Assembly (NCBI RefSeq): GCF_007954265.1
Contig: NZ_VOLS01000009.1
Location: 31,442-95,441 of the forward strand
Direction of reading: 5' to 3'
DNA length: 64,000 nucleotides
Source: Colwellia sp. C1TZA3
GTDB taxonomy: Bacteria; Pseudomonadota; Gammaproteobacteria; Enterobacterales; Alteromonadaceae
How positions within the stretch are numbered: position 1 is the stretch's first letter; every line of letters starts with the position of its first letter. Below the pieces are notes generated by a model that did no database searches, was not told where the DNA came from, and saw only the letters and a list, made by a program, of their open reading frames with translations. Positions 1 through 8,720 of this stretch are shown one piece after another. Both the position numbers and the translations under genes were made by a program.

Positions 1-2
1 TT

Positions 3-51
3 GGTGGTAATTATGCAGGGAATGGTACAGAATTTGTCGTTACTTTTCATT
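3..51 (+). CDS. C-terminal end of an unidentified protein cut by the window edge
   Basis: An open frame enters from the left edge and stops at TAA 49-51. Its last residues are GGNYAGNGTEFVVTFH. A tail with GNGTEF followed by beta-type hydrophobic residues resembles the last strand of a histidine-kinase-type ATPase domain, but 16 residues cannot prove this. A second frame is open from base 1 to a stop at 85-87, so even the reading frame is uncertain. Confidence 0.3.
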
Positions 52-61
52 AAGAATTATC

Positions 62-80
62 GCCTTTATGTCATAAAGGC
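62..80. repeat. Short inverted repeat upstream of mrp
   Basis: GCCTTTAT and ATAAAGGC are separated by GTC, about 20 bases before the mrp start. There is no T-run after it, so it is a weak terminator at best. It could be an operator or the end of the upstream transcript. Seen in sequence only. Confidence 0.3.
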
Positions 81-102
81 TAGATAAAAATGCGTTTTAA
101 TC

Positions 103-1218
103 ATGTTATCAAATTTCTTTTCTAAAAATGTAGTCAGTGTCGAAAGCCAAAAGGCTATTAATGTTTTTCTTGATGCTTATCGCTCTGATATTTTCCCTCA
201 AGGACCGCTTGTTATTGCTCAGGCTGTTACCATAGTTATGGCTAAAAAGGTGATGGCTAAAAAAACTATCCTAATCAAAATGTCCCTGCCGTTTCCATGT
301 GACGGTGAGCTGCATGATATTGCTGAGCAATTGACGGAACTAATGCAGCAACCGGTCAATTTTGATGTTGAATATCATGTTGAGCCGGTTAGAGAACACA
401 GCATTAAAGGCATCAAAAATATTATTGCAGTTGCTTCCGGTAAAGGCGGTGTGGGTAAATCAACCACCGCGGTTAACTTAGCCTATGGCCTAATTGCCGA
501 AGGGTGTAATGTTGGCATTCTAGATGCAGATATTTACGGTCCGTCTGTACCGACCATGTTGGGCTTAAAAGGCGCAAAACCGAGCTCAAATGATGGTAAA
601 TTAATTACGCCACTTGAGGCTAATGGCTTGAGTGCTATGTCAATTGGCTTTTTAGTTGATGATGCTAGTGCTACGGTGTGGCGAGGCCCGATGGCTAGTC
701 GTGCTTTTTCGCAATTACTGAATGAAACTGACTGGCCTGATTTAGACTACTTGATTGTTGATATGCCACCGGGTACCGGTGATATCCAATTAACGTTAGC
801 GCAGCAAGTACCGGTAGCAGGCGCTGTGGTGATTACTACGCCGCAAGATATTGCCTTAGCTGATGCCATTAAAGGTATGGCGATGTTTGAGCAAGTAAAG
901 CTGCCTGTGCTCGGTATTATTGAAAACATGAGCTATCACCAGTGTGAAAATTGTGGTCATCAATCACATTTATTTGGCGATGGTGGTGGCAAGCGCATCG
1001 CTAACGAGGCAAAAACACAATTACTCGGACAACTCCCCCTCGATATTCGTATTCGAGAAGACGCTGATAGTGGACGTTGTGCAATAAATGAAAATAGCAC
1101 TGGAGAAGTTGCTCTGCTGTATCGTAATATAGCGCGCAAAGTTGCGGCGCAATTATATTATCAACTAGATATGCGCAGCCCAACAACCGCAAAAGTACTG
1201 GTTAAAGAAAGCAAATAA
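103..1218 (+). CDS. mrp: Mrp/ApbC family iron-sulfur cluster carrier ATPase
   Basis: 371 residues, the usual length of Mrp/ApbC (about 370). Mrp proteins are cytosolic P-loop ATPases of the MinD/NubP type that carry an Fe-S cluster between protomers. Visible here are the deviant Walker A SGKGGVGKS at residues 112-120, the DADIYGPS and DMPPGTGD segments, and the metal-binding pair C281-x2-C284, followed by the typical CGHQSHLFGDGGG stretch. Residues 1-95 are a degenerate N-terminal DUF59-like region. The start is uncertain because no strong ribosome site precedes ATG 103. It is followed by dcd on the same strand after 134 bases; in E. coli mrp lies beside metG, which is not in view. Confidence 0.93.
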   Translation: MLSNFFSKNVVSVESQKAINVFLDAYRSDIFPQGPLVIAQAVTIVMAKKVMAKKTILIKMSLPFPCDGELHDIAEQLTELMQQPVNFDVEYHVEPVREHSIKGIKNIIAVASGKGGVGKSTTAVNLAYGLIAEGCNVGILDADIYGPSVPTMLGLKGAKPSSNDGKLITPLEANGLSAMSIGFLVDDASATVWRGPMASRAFSQLLNETDWPDLDYLIVDMPPGTGDIQLTLAQQVPVAGAVVITTPQDIALADAIKGMAMFEQVKLPVLGIIENMSYHQCENCGHQSHLFGDGGGKRIANEAKTQLLGQLPLDIRIREDADSGRCAINENSTGEVALLYRNIARKVAAQLYYQLDMRSPTTAKVLVKESK

Positions 1219-1352
1219 AACCGAAATTATTTTAAGAGGCAAAAGAATACAACGTTCTTTTCGTCGACATAACACCAATTGAAATTATTTTCGCTAAGCG
1301 CTGAATTGATTAACTTACATTGGTATAACAACTGAGTTTAAGAAGAATAATC

Positions 1353-1946
1353 ATGAGATTAAGTGACAAAGATATAGAAGAAAGCCTTCGCCAAGGACAA
1401 ATCGGCATCTCGCCAGCACCAGATAGTAGTATGATCTCTGGGGTTAGTGTTGACATTCGCTTAGGCAACGAATTTCGGGTTTTTCAAGACCACACCGCAC
1501 CTTATATCGACTTAAGCGGACCAAAAGATGAAATGCAAAAAGCGATGAATGCTGTGATGAGCGAGGAAATTTATATTTCTGATGGTGAAGCGTTTTTTTT
1601 ACATCCAGGAGAGTTGGCATTAGCGGTTACTTATGAGTCTGTAACACTACCAGACAATATCGTTGGCTGGTTAGATGGTCGTTCATCATTAGCACGTTTA
1701 GGCCTGATGGTGCATGTTACCGCTCATAGAATTGATCCCGGTTGGTCAGGTCAAATAGTGTTGGAGTTTTATAACAGTGGCAAACTACCCTTGGCATTGC
1801 GCCCAAAAATGAAAATTGCCGCACTTAACTTTGAAACTATGTCGTCAAGTGCTGAACGTCCTTACAACAAACGTGAAGATGCAAAATATAAAGATCAAAT
1901 GGGCGCTGTTGCCAGCCGCATTAGTCAAGATGAGAATCATAAATAA
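1353..1946 (+). CDS. dcd: dCTP deaminase
   Basis: 197 residues (E. coli Dcd is 193). It deaminates dCTP to dUTP in the pyrimidine route to dTTP, as a cytosolic trimer. The family core is intact: [15 protein letters not shown] near residues 30-45, [10 protein letters not shown] near 110-119 and [10 protein letters not shown] near 123-132, then [18 protein letters not shown] 1353 follows AAGAAGAAT, a modest ribosome site. It lies downstream of mrp on the same strand and has its own strong terminator just after the stop. Confidence 0.96.
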   Translation: MRLSDKDIEESLRQGQIGISPAPDSSMISGVSVDIRLGNEFRVFQDHTAPYIDLSGPKDEMQKAMNAVMSEEIYISDGEAFFLHPGELALAVTYESVTLPDNIVGWLDGRSSLARLGLMVHVTAHRIDPGWSGQIVLEFYNSGKLPLALRPKMKIAALNFETMSSSAERPYNKREDAKYKDQMGAVASRISQDENHK

Positions 1947-1974
1947 TAAAAAGTTCAAAAACTTTAAAGTTAAC

Positions 1975-2005
1975 AAAAAGCCAACGAGATAATCGTTGGC
2001 TTTTT
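1975..2005 (+). terminator. Rho-independent terminator after dcd
   Basis: Perfect 13-bp stem AAAAAGCCAACGA / TCGTTGGCTTTTT with a 5-base loop and a T-run. It starts 29 bases after the dcd stop codon. Confidence 0.92.
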
Positions 2006-2039
2006 GGTTTTAAATATACAACAAACCTAAAAATTTTAA

Positions 2040-2117
2040 GTCTTTACTCATTCTTTTCTCATTTTCCTTCCTGTAAAAATAATAAAATAATTCACAGGAA
2101 GAACACAAGGAGAAGTA
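2040..2117. repeat. Copy of a CCTGTAAA...TTCACAGG repeat (family 3)
   Basis: Contains the inverted pair CTTCCTGTAAA and TTCACAGGAAG around an AT-only centre (about 2067-2102), flanked by a TACTCATTC-like lead and an AGGAGAAGTAA tail. The same arrangement recurs in tandem at 4960-5280. It directly abuts a 159-bp repeat at 2118. Confidence 0.6.
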
Positions 2118-2276
2118 ATACCAGTTCCATTAAGTTTGTGATCTTGTTGTGCGCAGGAAAAATAATTCAAGGTAAGGCGCTCGATTGAGCAATAGCTGGC
2201 TATTGGGATTGAGAGCAACACAGCCTTGAGCTATTTTAACTAGTACAAGTGAGCAATAACTTAATGGGATTGGTAT
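2118..2276. repeat. 159-bp MITE-like repeat, copy A (family 1)
   Basis: Starts ATACCAGTTCCATTAAGTT and ends AACTTAATGGGATTGGTAT, which are imperfect terminal inverted repeats (17 of 19 match). There is no coding capacity beyond short accidental frames. Seven full-length copies of exactly 159 bp occur in the window, plus shortened ones, which suggests a non-autonomous mobile element. Confidence 0.8.
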
Positions 2277-2277
2277 A

Positions 2278-2436
2278 ATACCAGTTCCATTAAGTTTGTG
2301 ATCTTGTTGTGCGCAGGAAAAATAATTCAAGGTAAGGCGCTCGATTGAGCAATAGCTGGCTATTGGGATTGAGAGCAACACAGCCTTGCGCTATTTTAAC
2401 TAGTACAAGTGAGCAATAACTTAATGGGATTGGTAT
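2278..2436. repeat. 159-bp MITE-like repeat, copy B (tandem with A)
   Basis: Near-identical to copy A, from which it is separated by one base, in the same orientation. The only clear internal difference is CTTGCGC in place of CTTGAGC. The tandem arrangement suggests insertion at the end of a resident copy or unequal crossover. Confidence 0.8.
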
Positions 2437-2496
2437 AAAAGCGCTATAGGAGATGAATATCCCCTTAGAGAGGTGGATTATTTATTTTAATAGGTG

Positions 2497-3426
2497 TTAA
2501 TTAGCGTTAACTACAGCGGGTTGTTCTATTTTAATTTTGCTATTTGCTTTTGAAATACATGCATTTAATGCCGAAATTAACTTGTCGCGGCTATGAAAAT
2601 GACTAACGGTGTCACTACTTAGTTCATGATGACAAACATCTATACGTGTTGAAGTGACGCTAACATCGTGACATATCGCGCTATCAATCGGCAGACAACC
2701 GACGTTTTCTTCAATCCAAGCTAACTTTTCATCTAATGACAAAGCGGCAGCAGGGCTATTTTCAGCGACAATATTATCAATGAACACGCGATGAGCATTG
2801 GTTTGATTTAAGGCATTACTAATATCACGTACCAGTAACGGCGGCACCACACTGGTTAGAAAGCTGCCAGGGCCTAAAATAATTAAATCAGCATTTAATA
2901 TCGCCTCCACACAACTTGGCAATGTTTTAACTAATGGCGCTAACATTAAGCTTTTTGGCATCATTGACATATTGTCAACTGATACTTCACCGATACGACA
3001 GCGACCTTTTGGATAGAAAGCCATTAGATCTGTTGGGGTTTCAGACATAGGTAATACGGGTGTTTTAACTCTTAATAACCGTCGAACCAGTTTAATAGAC
3101 TCAAGCGGGCGTGAGTGTATTTCTCCTAAACCATAAAGGATTAAGTTACCGAGGTTATGACCACCAAGCTCATCATTGCCATCGAAACGAAAATCGAACA
3201 ATTGGCTGCCGACTGATTTTTCATCAACTAGTTGGGTAAGGCAATTGCGTAAGTCGCCCCAAGCGATTGAACTACTGCGTTTTCTTAAACGGCCAGTGGA
3301 GCCACCATTATCAGTCGTGGTGACAATACCGGTAAGTTGATTTCCTAAAAAGGACAGGGTAGAAAGCACACGTCCTAGACCGTGACCACCGCCAATGGCA
3401 ACAACATTGAGTTTTTTTAGCTGCAT
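2497..3426 (-). CDS. yvcK: YvcK/YbhK family protein (CofD-like fold, nucleotide-sugar binding)
   Basis: 309 residues, matching the YvcK/YbhK ('gluconeogenesis factor') family. In Bacillus YvcK binds UDP-GlcNAc and affects cell-wall metabolism on gluconeogenic carbon; the role of YbhK in gammaproteobacteria is unclear. Visible: the N-terminal GGGHGLGRVLS glycine motif (residues 12-22), TTDNGGSTGRLR (36-47), GDLRNCL, and ADLIILGPGSFLTSVVP, all typical of the CofD-like fold. It is monocistronic on the minus strand, lying between the 159-bp repeats and the tRNA operon promoter. The product is predicted cytosolic, with no membrane segment. Confidence 0.88.
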   Translation of the reverse strand: MQLKKLNVVAIGGGHGLGRVLSTLSFLGNQLTGIVTTTDNGGSTGRLRKRSSSIAWGDLRNCLTQLVDEKSVGSQLFDFRFDGNDELGGHNLGNLILYGLGEIHSRPLESIKLVRRLLRVKTPVLPMSETPTDLMAFYPKGRCRIGEVSVDNMSMMPKSLMLAPLVKTLPSCVEAILNADLIILGPGSFLTSVVPPLLVRDISNALNQTNAHRVFIDNIVAENSPAAALSLDEKLAWIEENVGCLPIDSAICHDVSVTSTRIDVCHHELSSDTVSHFHSRDKLISALNACISKANSKIKIEQPAVVNAN

Positions 3427-3710
3427 ATCACTATTATTTTTTTCAATTGATAGTTAACCATAACGCTTTATTTACGATAAATAAAGCAACTCGCTATAGT
3501 TTATAACGCTTTTAGCGAGATAAAACTATTTTTTGAGTATATTTTTAGCTGAAGTTATTAGCAATAATAGCGCTGTTATTTCAACACCAGTGAATCAATA
3601 AAATATGGACTGTGCAAATAGTTAACAAGGTAAAAATTAGTCAACTTGTACTATAAATAGTCAGTTAGATAAAATCTTTCAGAAAAATGACCTAATATCT
3701 AAAATAAGGG

Positions 3711-3739
3711 TTGACAGTATCTTGGTCGCTGCTTAGAAT
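3711..3739 (+). promoter_or_regulatory. Sigma-70 promoter of the tRNA-Ala/Glu operon
   Basis: Consensus -35 TTGACA (3711-3716), 17-base spacer and -10 TAGAAT (3734-3739), followed by the GC-rich stretch GCGCCTCGC. A GC-rich discriminator is the known mark of stringently controlled stable-RNA promoters. The first tRNA begins 85 bases downstream, leaving room for a 5' leader. Confidence 0.85.
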
Positions 3740-3824
3740 GCGCCTCGCTTTCAACGAGTAACTAGATTGCTTGTTGGGCAAAGAATTAGAATAAGTATTA
3801 GGCCACTTATTTTGATTCGATAGT

Positions 3825-3900
3825 GGGGCTATAGCTCAGCTGGGAGAGCGCTTCGCTGGCAGTGAAGAGGTCTGCGGTTCGATCCCGCATAGCTCCACCA
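3825..3900 (+). tRNA. tRNA-Ala (anticodon GGC)
   Basis: 76 bases with CCA encoded. Acceptor GGGGCTA pairs with TAGCTCC, the D-arm is AGCTCAGCTGGGAGAGC, and the anticodon loop CTGGCAG carries GGC at 3858-3860. The T-arm GCGGTTCGATCCCGC is regular. First gene of the tRNA operon. Confidence 0.97.
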
Positions 3901-4029
3901 ATATTTTTATTATTCACCTGTGCTGATACCGCAAGTGAAAAGTAATTAAAAAGATAATGTAGTTGGATATGCCGCGAGGCTGTCGGACTACAGAAACAAA
4001 GTAACTATATTTTGTTTTATCGTTTTAGT

Positions 4030-4105
4030 GTCCTTATCGTCTAGAGGCCTAGGACACCGCCCTTTCACGGCGGTAACAGGGGTTCGAATCCCCTTAGGGA
4101 TGCCA
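4030..4105 (+). tRNA. tRNA-Glu (anticodon TTC), copy 1
   Basis: 76 bases with CCA encoded; anticodon loop CTTTCAC. It differs from the three later copies at acceptor position 5: GTCCTTA here against GTCCCTA, giving a T-G wobble pair with the unchanged 3' strand TAGGGAT. Otherwise it is identical to its neighbours. Confidence 0.96.
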
Positions 4106-4252
4106 CTTCTTCGGAAGACTTCTACGGAAGTAAAAAAGAAAATGAGTTCGTGTTTTATGACACAAACAAGAAATATATAATGTAAATCATAAGTTCACTA
4201 GGCTAGAGCTTTTTACGGTTTTATTATACTAAGTGTTTCGAGTTTATAATGT

Positions 4253-4328
4253 GTCCCTATCGTCTAGAGGCCTAGGACACCGCCCTTTCACGGCGGTAAC
4301 AGGGGTTCGAATCCCCTTAGGGATGCCA
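4253..4328 (+). tRNA. tRNA-Glu (anticodon TTC), copy 2
   Basis: 76 bases with CCA encoded, acceptor GTCCCTA / TAGGGAT, T-arm GGGGTTCGAATCCCC. The spacer before it shares TAAGTTCACTAGGCTAGAGC with the spacer before copy 3, so tRNA plus spacer was duplicated as a unit. Confidence 0.97.
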
Positions 4329-4464
4329 CTCATTTTTAGTTAGACAAGTTTACTGGTAAGTGTTTTTTTGACACATACTATAGAATATGTAGCGTTACTA
4401 TAAGTTCACTAGGCTAGAGCTTTTTACAGTAACATTATAATTAAGTGTTCTTTGGTATTTATGT

Positions 4465-4540
4465 GTCCCTATCGTCTAGAGGCCTAGGACACCGCCCTTT
4501 CACGGCGGTAACAGGGGTTCGAATCCCCTTAGGGATGCCA
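4465..4540 (+). tRNA. tRNA-Glu (anticodon TTC), copy 3
   Basis: 76 bases, identical to copies 2 and 4, with CCA encoded. The upstream spacer is a diverged copy of the spacer before copy 2. Confidence 0.97.
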
Positions 4541-4634
4541 CCATTAACTTAGATTAATAAATGTTTTTTATAATATTTAATAATCAGATACAAAACATGA
4601 AGTCGTTATTTAACGGTTATCATATTGTTTTAGT

Positions 4635-4710
4635 GTCCCTATCGTCTAGAGGCCTAGGACACCGCCCTTTCACGGCGGTAACAGGGGTTCGAATCCCCTT
4701 AGGGATGCCA
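4635..4710 (+). tRNA. tRNA-Glu (anticodon TTC), copy 4
   Basis: 76 bases, identical to copies 2 and 3. Last gene of the operon; a terminator follows about 50 bases later. The spacer before it is unrelated to the two earlier spacers. Confidence 0.97.
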
Positions 4711-4761
4711 CTAATTATTTTACTTTTAGTCAAATAAACAGTGTTAAAAGTGAAATAAAAT

Positions 4762-4784
4762 AACCGACTTATGTCGGTTTTTTT
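4762..4784 (+). terminator. Terminator of the tRNA operon
   Basis: Stem AACCGAC / GTCGGTT, loop TTAT, then a T-run. It lies 51 bases after the last tRNA-Glu on the same strand. Confidence 0.88.
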
Positions 4785-4878
4785 ATGCCTAAAATTTATT
4801 AACTAACCAATATCAAGTGGCCGGTGCTAATGTTATGAGTTTAAATTTCCAGTGTTTATTCACATTGAATCATAGCTT

Positions 4879-4941
4879 ATACCAAGTTGATTAATTACCT
4901 GCTTATTTTTAATTAAATAAAGCAACTGACTAACTTGGTAT
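4879..4941. repeat. Short deletion form of the second MITE-like family (family 2)
   Basis: Begins ATACCAAGTTGATTAATTA and ends TAACTTGGTAT, the same terminal motif as the 162-bp element at 21094-21255. Only 63 bp remain, so most of the interior is lost. Confidence 0.55.
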
Positions 4942-4959
4942 GAATACAGCAAATCTAAA

Positions 4960-5280
4960 TACTTTCAAGTCGCTACTCGTTCATTTCTTATGCTTTCCCC
5001 CCTGTAAAAATAACAAACAGTAAGATAATTCACAGGAAGAAAAAAAGGAAGACGGTAGGAGAAGTAAAGGATCAGTTGAGCTTGAATGTCTCAAATCATT
5101 ACTCGTTCCTTTCTTATGCTTTCCTCCCTGTAAAAATAACAAACAGTAAAATAATTTACAGGAAGAAAAGAAGGAGGACGGCAGGAGAAGTAAAAGATCA
5201 GTTGATCTGTTGCTCTTAAATATCTCAAGTCGCTACCCATTCCTTTTTTATGCTTTCCTCCCTATAAAAAATAATAAAAC
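4960..5280. repeat. Tandem array of family 3 repeats (about 2.4 units)
   Basis: The unit starts CAAGTCGCTACTCGTTC at 4966, recurs at 5092 (CAAATCATTACTCGTTC) and at 5226 (CAAGTCGCTACCCATTC), so periods are 126 and 134 bp. Each full unit holds CCTGTAAAAATAACAAACAG and TTCACAGG or TTTACAGG in inverted relation, then GGAGAAGTAAA. The third unit stops within the hairpin. A further copy is at 2040-2117. No gene was seen here. Confidence 0.65.
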
Positions 5281-5324
5281 ATCGACGTAAAAGGATTTAC
5301 TACATGCTGTGGAGTTTTGTTCTT

Positions 5325-5406
5325 ATACCAATTACATTAATTAAGTGACCACCTTTTTCATGAGGAAAAATGGATAAATACAAGGCATAAAATTTAGTCA
5401 GTAGTT
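5325..5406. repeat. Truncated family 2 repeat abutting a family 1 copy
   Basis: Starts ATACCAATTACATTAATTAA and follows the 21094-21255 element closely for 82 bases, to TCAGTAGTTAT. There a 159-bp family 1 copy begins and the remaining half of family 2 is absent on its far side. This looks like insertion with loss, or a junction formed by deletion. Confidence 0.6.
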
Positions 5407-5565
5407 ATACCAATCCCATTAAGTTATTGCTCACTTGTACTAGTTAAAATAGCTCAAGGCTGTGTTGCTCTCACTCCCAATAGCCAGCTATTGCTCAATC
5501 GAGCGCCTTACCTTGAATTATTTTTCCTGCGCACAACAAGATCACAAACTTAATGGAACTGGTAT
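5407..5565. repeat. 159-bp MITE-like repeat, copy C (inverted relative to A)
   Basis: Reverse orientation of copies A and B, full length, with both terminal inverted repeats (ATACCAATCCCATTAAG at left, CTTAATGGAACTGGTAT at right). It lies between the family 2 fragment and the antiporter gene. Confidence 0.8.
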
Positions 5566-5687
5566 AAGGAGCAATTATACTCCTTGAATTTGAATAGTTA
5601 AGCTTATTGAATTTTAATCAACAATATAATTTATTGGCTATGCGACCCAATAAGTTAATTCACTTATGAGCCGCATATTTAGTGTAA

Positions 5688-7256
5688 TTACGCTTGCTTA
5701 ATTAAACTCATACTTTCTTCAGCAAAACCTACGCCGGCCTCGTTATAGAAGTTGAATACTTTATCTACGCCAAAGCTTTCAATGGTAATGAGTTCATCAT
5801 CATAACGCGCAATAGCAGCGATTTTACCCTGATAATTAGTACGCCTTATTTGTGCAGTTATATTCTTAATATCTAGCACAGAAGGCATTGCTAACAGTGT
5901 TAATTCAATCTTACTCAGATCAATGTTTTCCCAAAAGTCAGCGTCTTCAGCATCACCTAAATAGGTGTGAATACCGATTTCATTTAACCATTTTACTTTG
6001 TCTACATCGGTGTCTAAGCCCCAAACTTGATTGTCTATCTGAGCACTCAGGGCTCTATAAGCACCGATGCCAACACGGCCCATGCCAATAATCGCAATAG
6101 GTGCTTCGAAAGGCTGAACAAAATCGTCTTCGACTAAACGTTTTTTACTTTCAAAGCGTTTAAATTTTTCTTTATTATTAGCAAAGTATTCATGGGAAAA
6201 GTTATAAAGTACATTAGTAATAATAAAGGATAATGCGACCGCTAATGACAATATCACTAGCCACTCAGCAGAGAGCCAGCCTGCTTCAGTGCTAAGTGCC
6301 GCAATAATAAGGCCAAATTCACTATAATTACTTAACGCTAACGCCGACAAAAATGCCGTTCTACCGCGCAGATTAAGCTTAACCAAAATAAAGAAAAACA
6401 GCAGGAATTTAACCGGTAGTAACAAGGTTAATACTGACGCTATAGCGAGCATTTCTAGCGTGGGCAAGGCAGTGAAACCGATCGATAAGAAAAAACCAAT
6501 CAAAAATAAATCTTTAAAACTGAGTAATGACTTATTTATTTCACTGGCTTTGCTATGAGAAGCCAAATACATACCCGCTAGAAGTGCGCCTAAGTCGCCC
6601 TTGATTTGAACCAACTCAAATAACTCATAAGCACCGAAAGCGATAAAAAAGCCCATTAATGGAATAAGTTCGCCATGACCTGCTTTACTAATGGCTTTGT
6701 TAATATAAGGTTTTAATGGCATGAAAAGCAGTAACAAGCCAGCCCAAGGGCTGGGTAGTTCACCCGTGGCAACGACAAGAAATATGACAGCAATCACGTC
6801 CTGCATTACTAAAACACCTATCGCCAGTTTACCATGGCGGGTGCGCATTTCACCGTGCTCTTGCATGAGTTTAACAACACACACCGTGCTACTAAAACTT
6901 AACGAAAATACGATTAATGCTGATGTAGTGAGACTTAAGCTACTAACAAAAGGCATAGTGATAAGGGCGATGGTTTTTAACAGTACAAGTCCAATCAATA
7001 ACCATAAAACACTGTGGCTTAAGCTACCAAACCAAACTTCTGGCTTGAGTAAGTCTTTGATATTGAGCTTGAGTCCAATGGTAAATAGCATCAAGGTAAT
7101 GCCGATATCTGCTAATACATTGACCATACCATCGGCTTCATAGCCTAAAAAGAGTAAAATAAATCCAGCTGCTAAATAGCCAATTGAAGGTGGTAGAGCG
7201 AGTAGTTTGGTTAATAAACCACAAGTAAAAGCAAAACCGATCCAAATAAATTCCAT
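5688..7256 (-). CDS. Kef-type K+/H+ antiporter (CPA2 family) with TrkA-N domain
   Basis: 522 residues. The first about 370 residues form a run of hydrophobic helices typical of CPA2 exchangers, with the conserved FSLSFSSTVCVVKLM and KGDLGALLAGMYLASH segments. Residues about 385-510 are a cytosolic Rossmann TrkA-N domain with the dinucleotide motif IIGMGRVGIGAYRAL and the acidic residue in GLDTDVDKV. Such proteins move K+ and/or Na+ against H+ across the inner membrane and are gated by bound nucleotide. The closest E. coli type is YbaL/KefB-like; a full KefC regulatory tail is not seen. It is 6 bases downstream of tesA on the same strand, so the two are likely co-transcribed. Confidence 0.87.
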   Translation of the reverse strand: MEFIWIGFAFTCGLLTKLLALPPSIGYLAAGFILLFLGYEADGMVNVLADIGITLMLFTIGLKLNIKDLLKPEVWFGSLSHSVLWLLIGLVLLKTIALITMPFVSSLSLTTSALIVFSLSFSSTVCVVKLMQEHGEMRTRHGKLAIGVLVMQDVIAVIFLVVATGELPSPWAGLLLLFMPLKPYINKAISKAGHGELIPLMGFFIAFGAYELFELVQIKGDLGALLAGMYLASHSKASEINKSLLSFKDLFLIGFFLSIGFTALPTLEMLAIASVLTLLLPVKFLLFFFILVKLNLRGRTAFLSALALSNYSEFGLIIAALSTEAGWLSAEWLVILSLAVALSFIITNVLYNFSHEYFANNKEKFKRFESKKRLVEDDFVQPFEAPIAIIGMGRVGIGAYRALSAQIDNQVWGLDTDVDKVKWLNEIGIHTYLGDAEDADFWENIDLSKIELTLLAMPSVLDIKNITAQIRRTNYQGKIAAIARYDDELITIESFGVDKVFNFYNEAGVGFAEESMSLIKQA

Positions 7257-7262
7257 GTTAAA

Positions 7263-7934
7263 TTAAGGCTCCAGTGTCATTATTTCATTAAGTTGCTGTT
7301 CAACATAGTCAGCGATTATTGGCTGTGCTTGCGCATTAGGGTGAATACCGTCTGCTTGCATAAGCGCTTTATTGGTTGCGACGGCTTCCATAAAAAAGGG
7401 CAGTAAGGTTATATTGCGAGCTTTGGCGACATCTGTAAAAACTTGCTCAAACATATTATTGTATCTTTGCCCATAATTTGGCGTTATTTTTATCTTAATC
7501 ATTGAAACTCTTATGTTTTTATCTTGCGCTAACTTGACCATTTGTAACAAATTATTTTTAATTATTTTAGGTGAATAACCACGTAAACCGTCATTGCCGC
7601 CTAATTCAATTAATAAATGGTCAATTTTTTCATTCGTCAAAATGCCTGCTAGCCGAGATAATCCGCCACTTGTCGTTTCACCACTAACACTGGCATTTAT
7701 TATTGTGTAAGCTTGTTTCTTTTTAATCAGTTTTTGATTAAGTAAGTGTACCCAGCCTTGGGTGGGTTTCATCCCATAACTTGCGCTGATACTATCACCT
7801 AATAGTAAAATGTTACGGGTTGGTGTGATACTAATGCTGTTATCAGCCGTATTAACCTGTGTGTTTTGTGCAGCATTGGCTGCAGTGATAAAAAATAAGC
7901 TAATAAATAATATAAAGAGTGGATAATTTTTCAT
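7263..7934 (-). CDS. tesA: Acyl-CoA thioesterase I / lysophospholipase L1 / arylesterase (SGNH hydrolase)
   Basis: 223 residues with a signal peptide (hydrophobic residues 5-20, cleavage near ANA-AQ), so periplasmic. SGNH-family blocks are present: GDSIS at 46-50 (catalytic Ser48), the SGETTSGG block, ELGGNDGLRG, and DGIHPN carrying the catalytic Asp and His. TesA hydrolyses acyl thioesters, lysophospholipids and esters. Divergent from ybbA as in E. coli, but here the two start codons overlap by two bases. Followed at 6 bp by the antiporter gene. Confidence 0.92.
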   Translation of the reverse strand: MKNYPLFILFISLFFITAANAAQNTQVNTADNSISITPTRNILLLGDSISASYGMKPTQGWVHLLNQKLIKKKQAYTIINASVSGETTSGGLSRLAGILTNEKIDHLLIELGGNDGLRGYSPKIIKNNLLQMVKLAQDKNIRVSMIKIKITPNYGQRYNNMFEQVFTDVAKARNITLLPFFMEAVATNKALMQADGIHPNAQAQPIIADYVEQQLNEIMTLEP

Positions 7935-8718
7935 GCATGTAAATTCCGAGAGTATGCTAAGCGTTAAAGACCTAACTAAATCAGTGCAAGTTGAAGATAA
8001 AACACTAGTTTTGCTTCAACCACTTAATTTAACTATTGCCGCGGGCGAATCAATTGCCATTGTTGGTCCGTCTGGCTCCGGTAAAACGACATTATTATCG
8101 ATTTTAGCGGGTTTAGATTTACCAAGTTCCGGACAAGTGTATCTTAAAAACCAACCCTTACACCAATTTAATGAAGAGCAGCGCAGCCAAGTTCGCGCGC
8201 AGCATGTGGGTTTTATTTTTCAACAATTTTTATTAATTAACAGCTTAACTGCGCTTGAAAATGTAATGTTGCCCGCCGAGTTAGCCAATATGCCTGATGC
8301 GCAAGCACGTGGCGAAGCTTTACTGACCCAAGTGGGCTTGGCTGACCGAATTCAGCATTACCCTTCTCAGCTTTCCGGCGGTGAACAACAGCGGGTAGCT
8401 ATTGCGCGCGCATTCATTGCTAAGCCAGATGTTTTATTCGCTGATGAACCTACAGGCAATCTAGACAGTAAAACTGGTCAATATATTATTGACTTAATAT
8501 TTGATTTGAATGTTAAAGAGGGCACCACTTTAGTCTTGGTTACCCACGATGCTAAATTGGCGGCAAGGTGTCAGCGCCAAGTTGAGATGGACAGTGGTGC
8601 TTTAACTGAGCCGATGGCTGAAGCCACATTAGCAAACACAGAAGAAAATCAGCCTGATAGTCAAACTACAACGCATCATGATCTTAAAAGCAAAACTTCA
8701 GTTTCACAAGTAGGTTAA
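7933..8718 (+). CDS. ybbA: YbbA-type ABC transporter ATP-binding protein
   Basis: 261 residues. Walker A GPSGSGKT at 45-52, Q-loop in FIFQQF, signature LSGGEQ at 147-152 and Walker B VLFADE at 167-172 are all intact. It belongs to the LolD/MacB-like group that pairs with large FtsX-type permeases; YbbAP is an envelope ABC pair lying beside tesA in enterobacteria. A Ser/Thr/Gln-rich tail of about 35 residues extends past the E. coli homologue. ATG 7933 overlaps the tesA start; ATG 7954 is an alternative but has no better ribosome site. ybbP starts 2 bases after its stop. Confidence 0.92.
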   Translation: MHVNSESMLSVKDLTKSVQVEDKTLVLLQPLNLTIAAGESIAIVGPSGSGKTTLLSILAGLDLPSSGQVYLKNQPLHQFNEEQRSQVRAQHVGFIFQQFLLINSLTALENVMLPAELANMPDAQARGEALLTQVGLADRIQHYPSQLSGGEQQRVAIARAFIAKPDVLFADEPTGNLDSKTGQYIIDLIFDLNVKEGTTLVLVTHDAKLAARCQRQVEMDSGALTEPMAEATLANTEENQPDSQTTTHHDLKSKTSVSQVG

Positions 8719-8720
8719 CG

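Noticed and set aside
2130..2381. Open frame of 83 codons across the tandem 159-bp repeats (the same frame recurs at 41051-41302 and, in part, at 58064-58255)
   Set aside because: It lies wholly in the MITE-like repeat, has no ribosome site, and the frame merely repeats because the repeat does.
4960..5280. Possible CRISPR array
   Set aside because: Units are 126-134 bp and nearly identical throughout; there are no short repeats with variable spacers and no cas genes.
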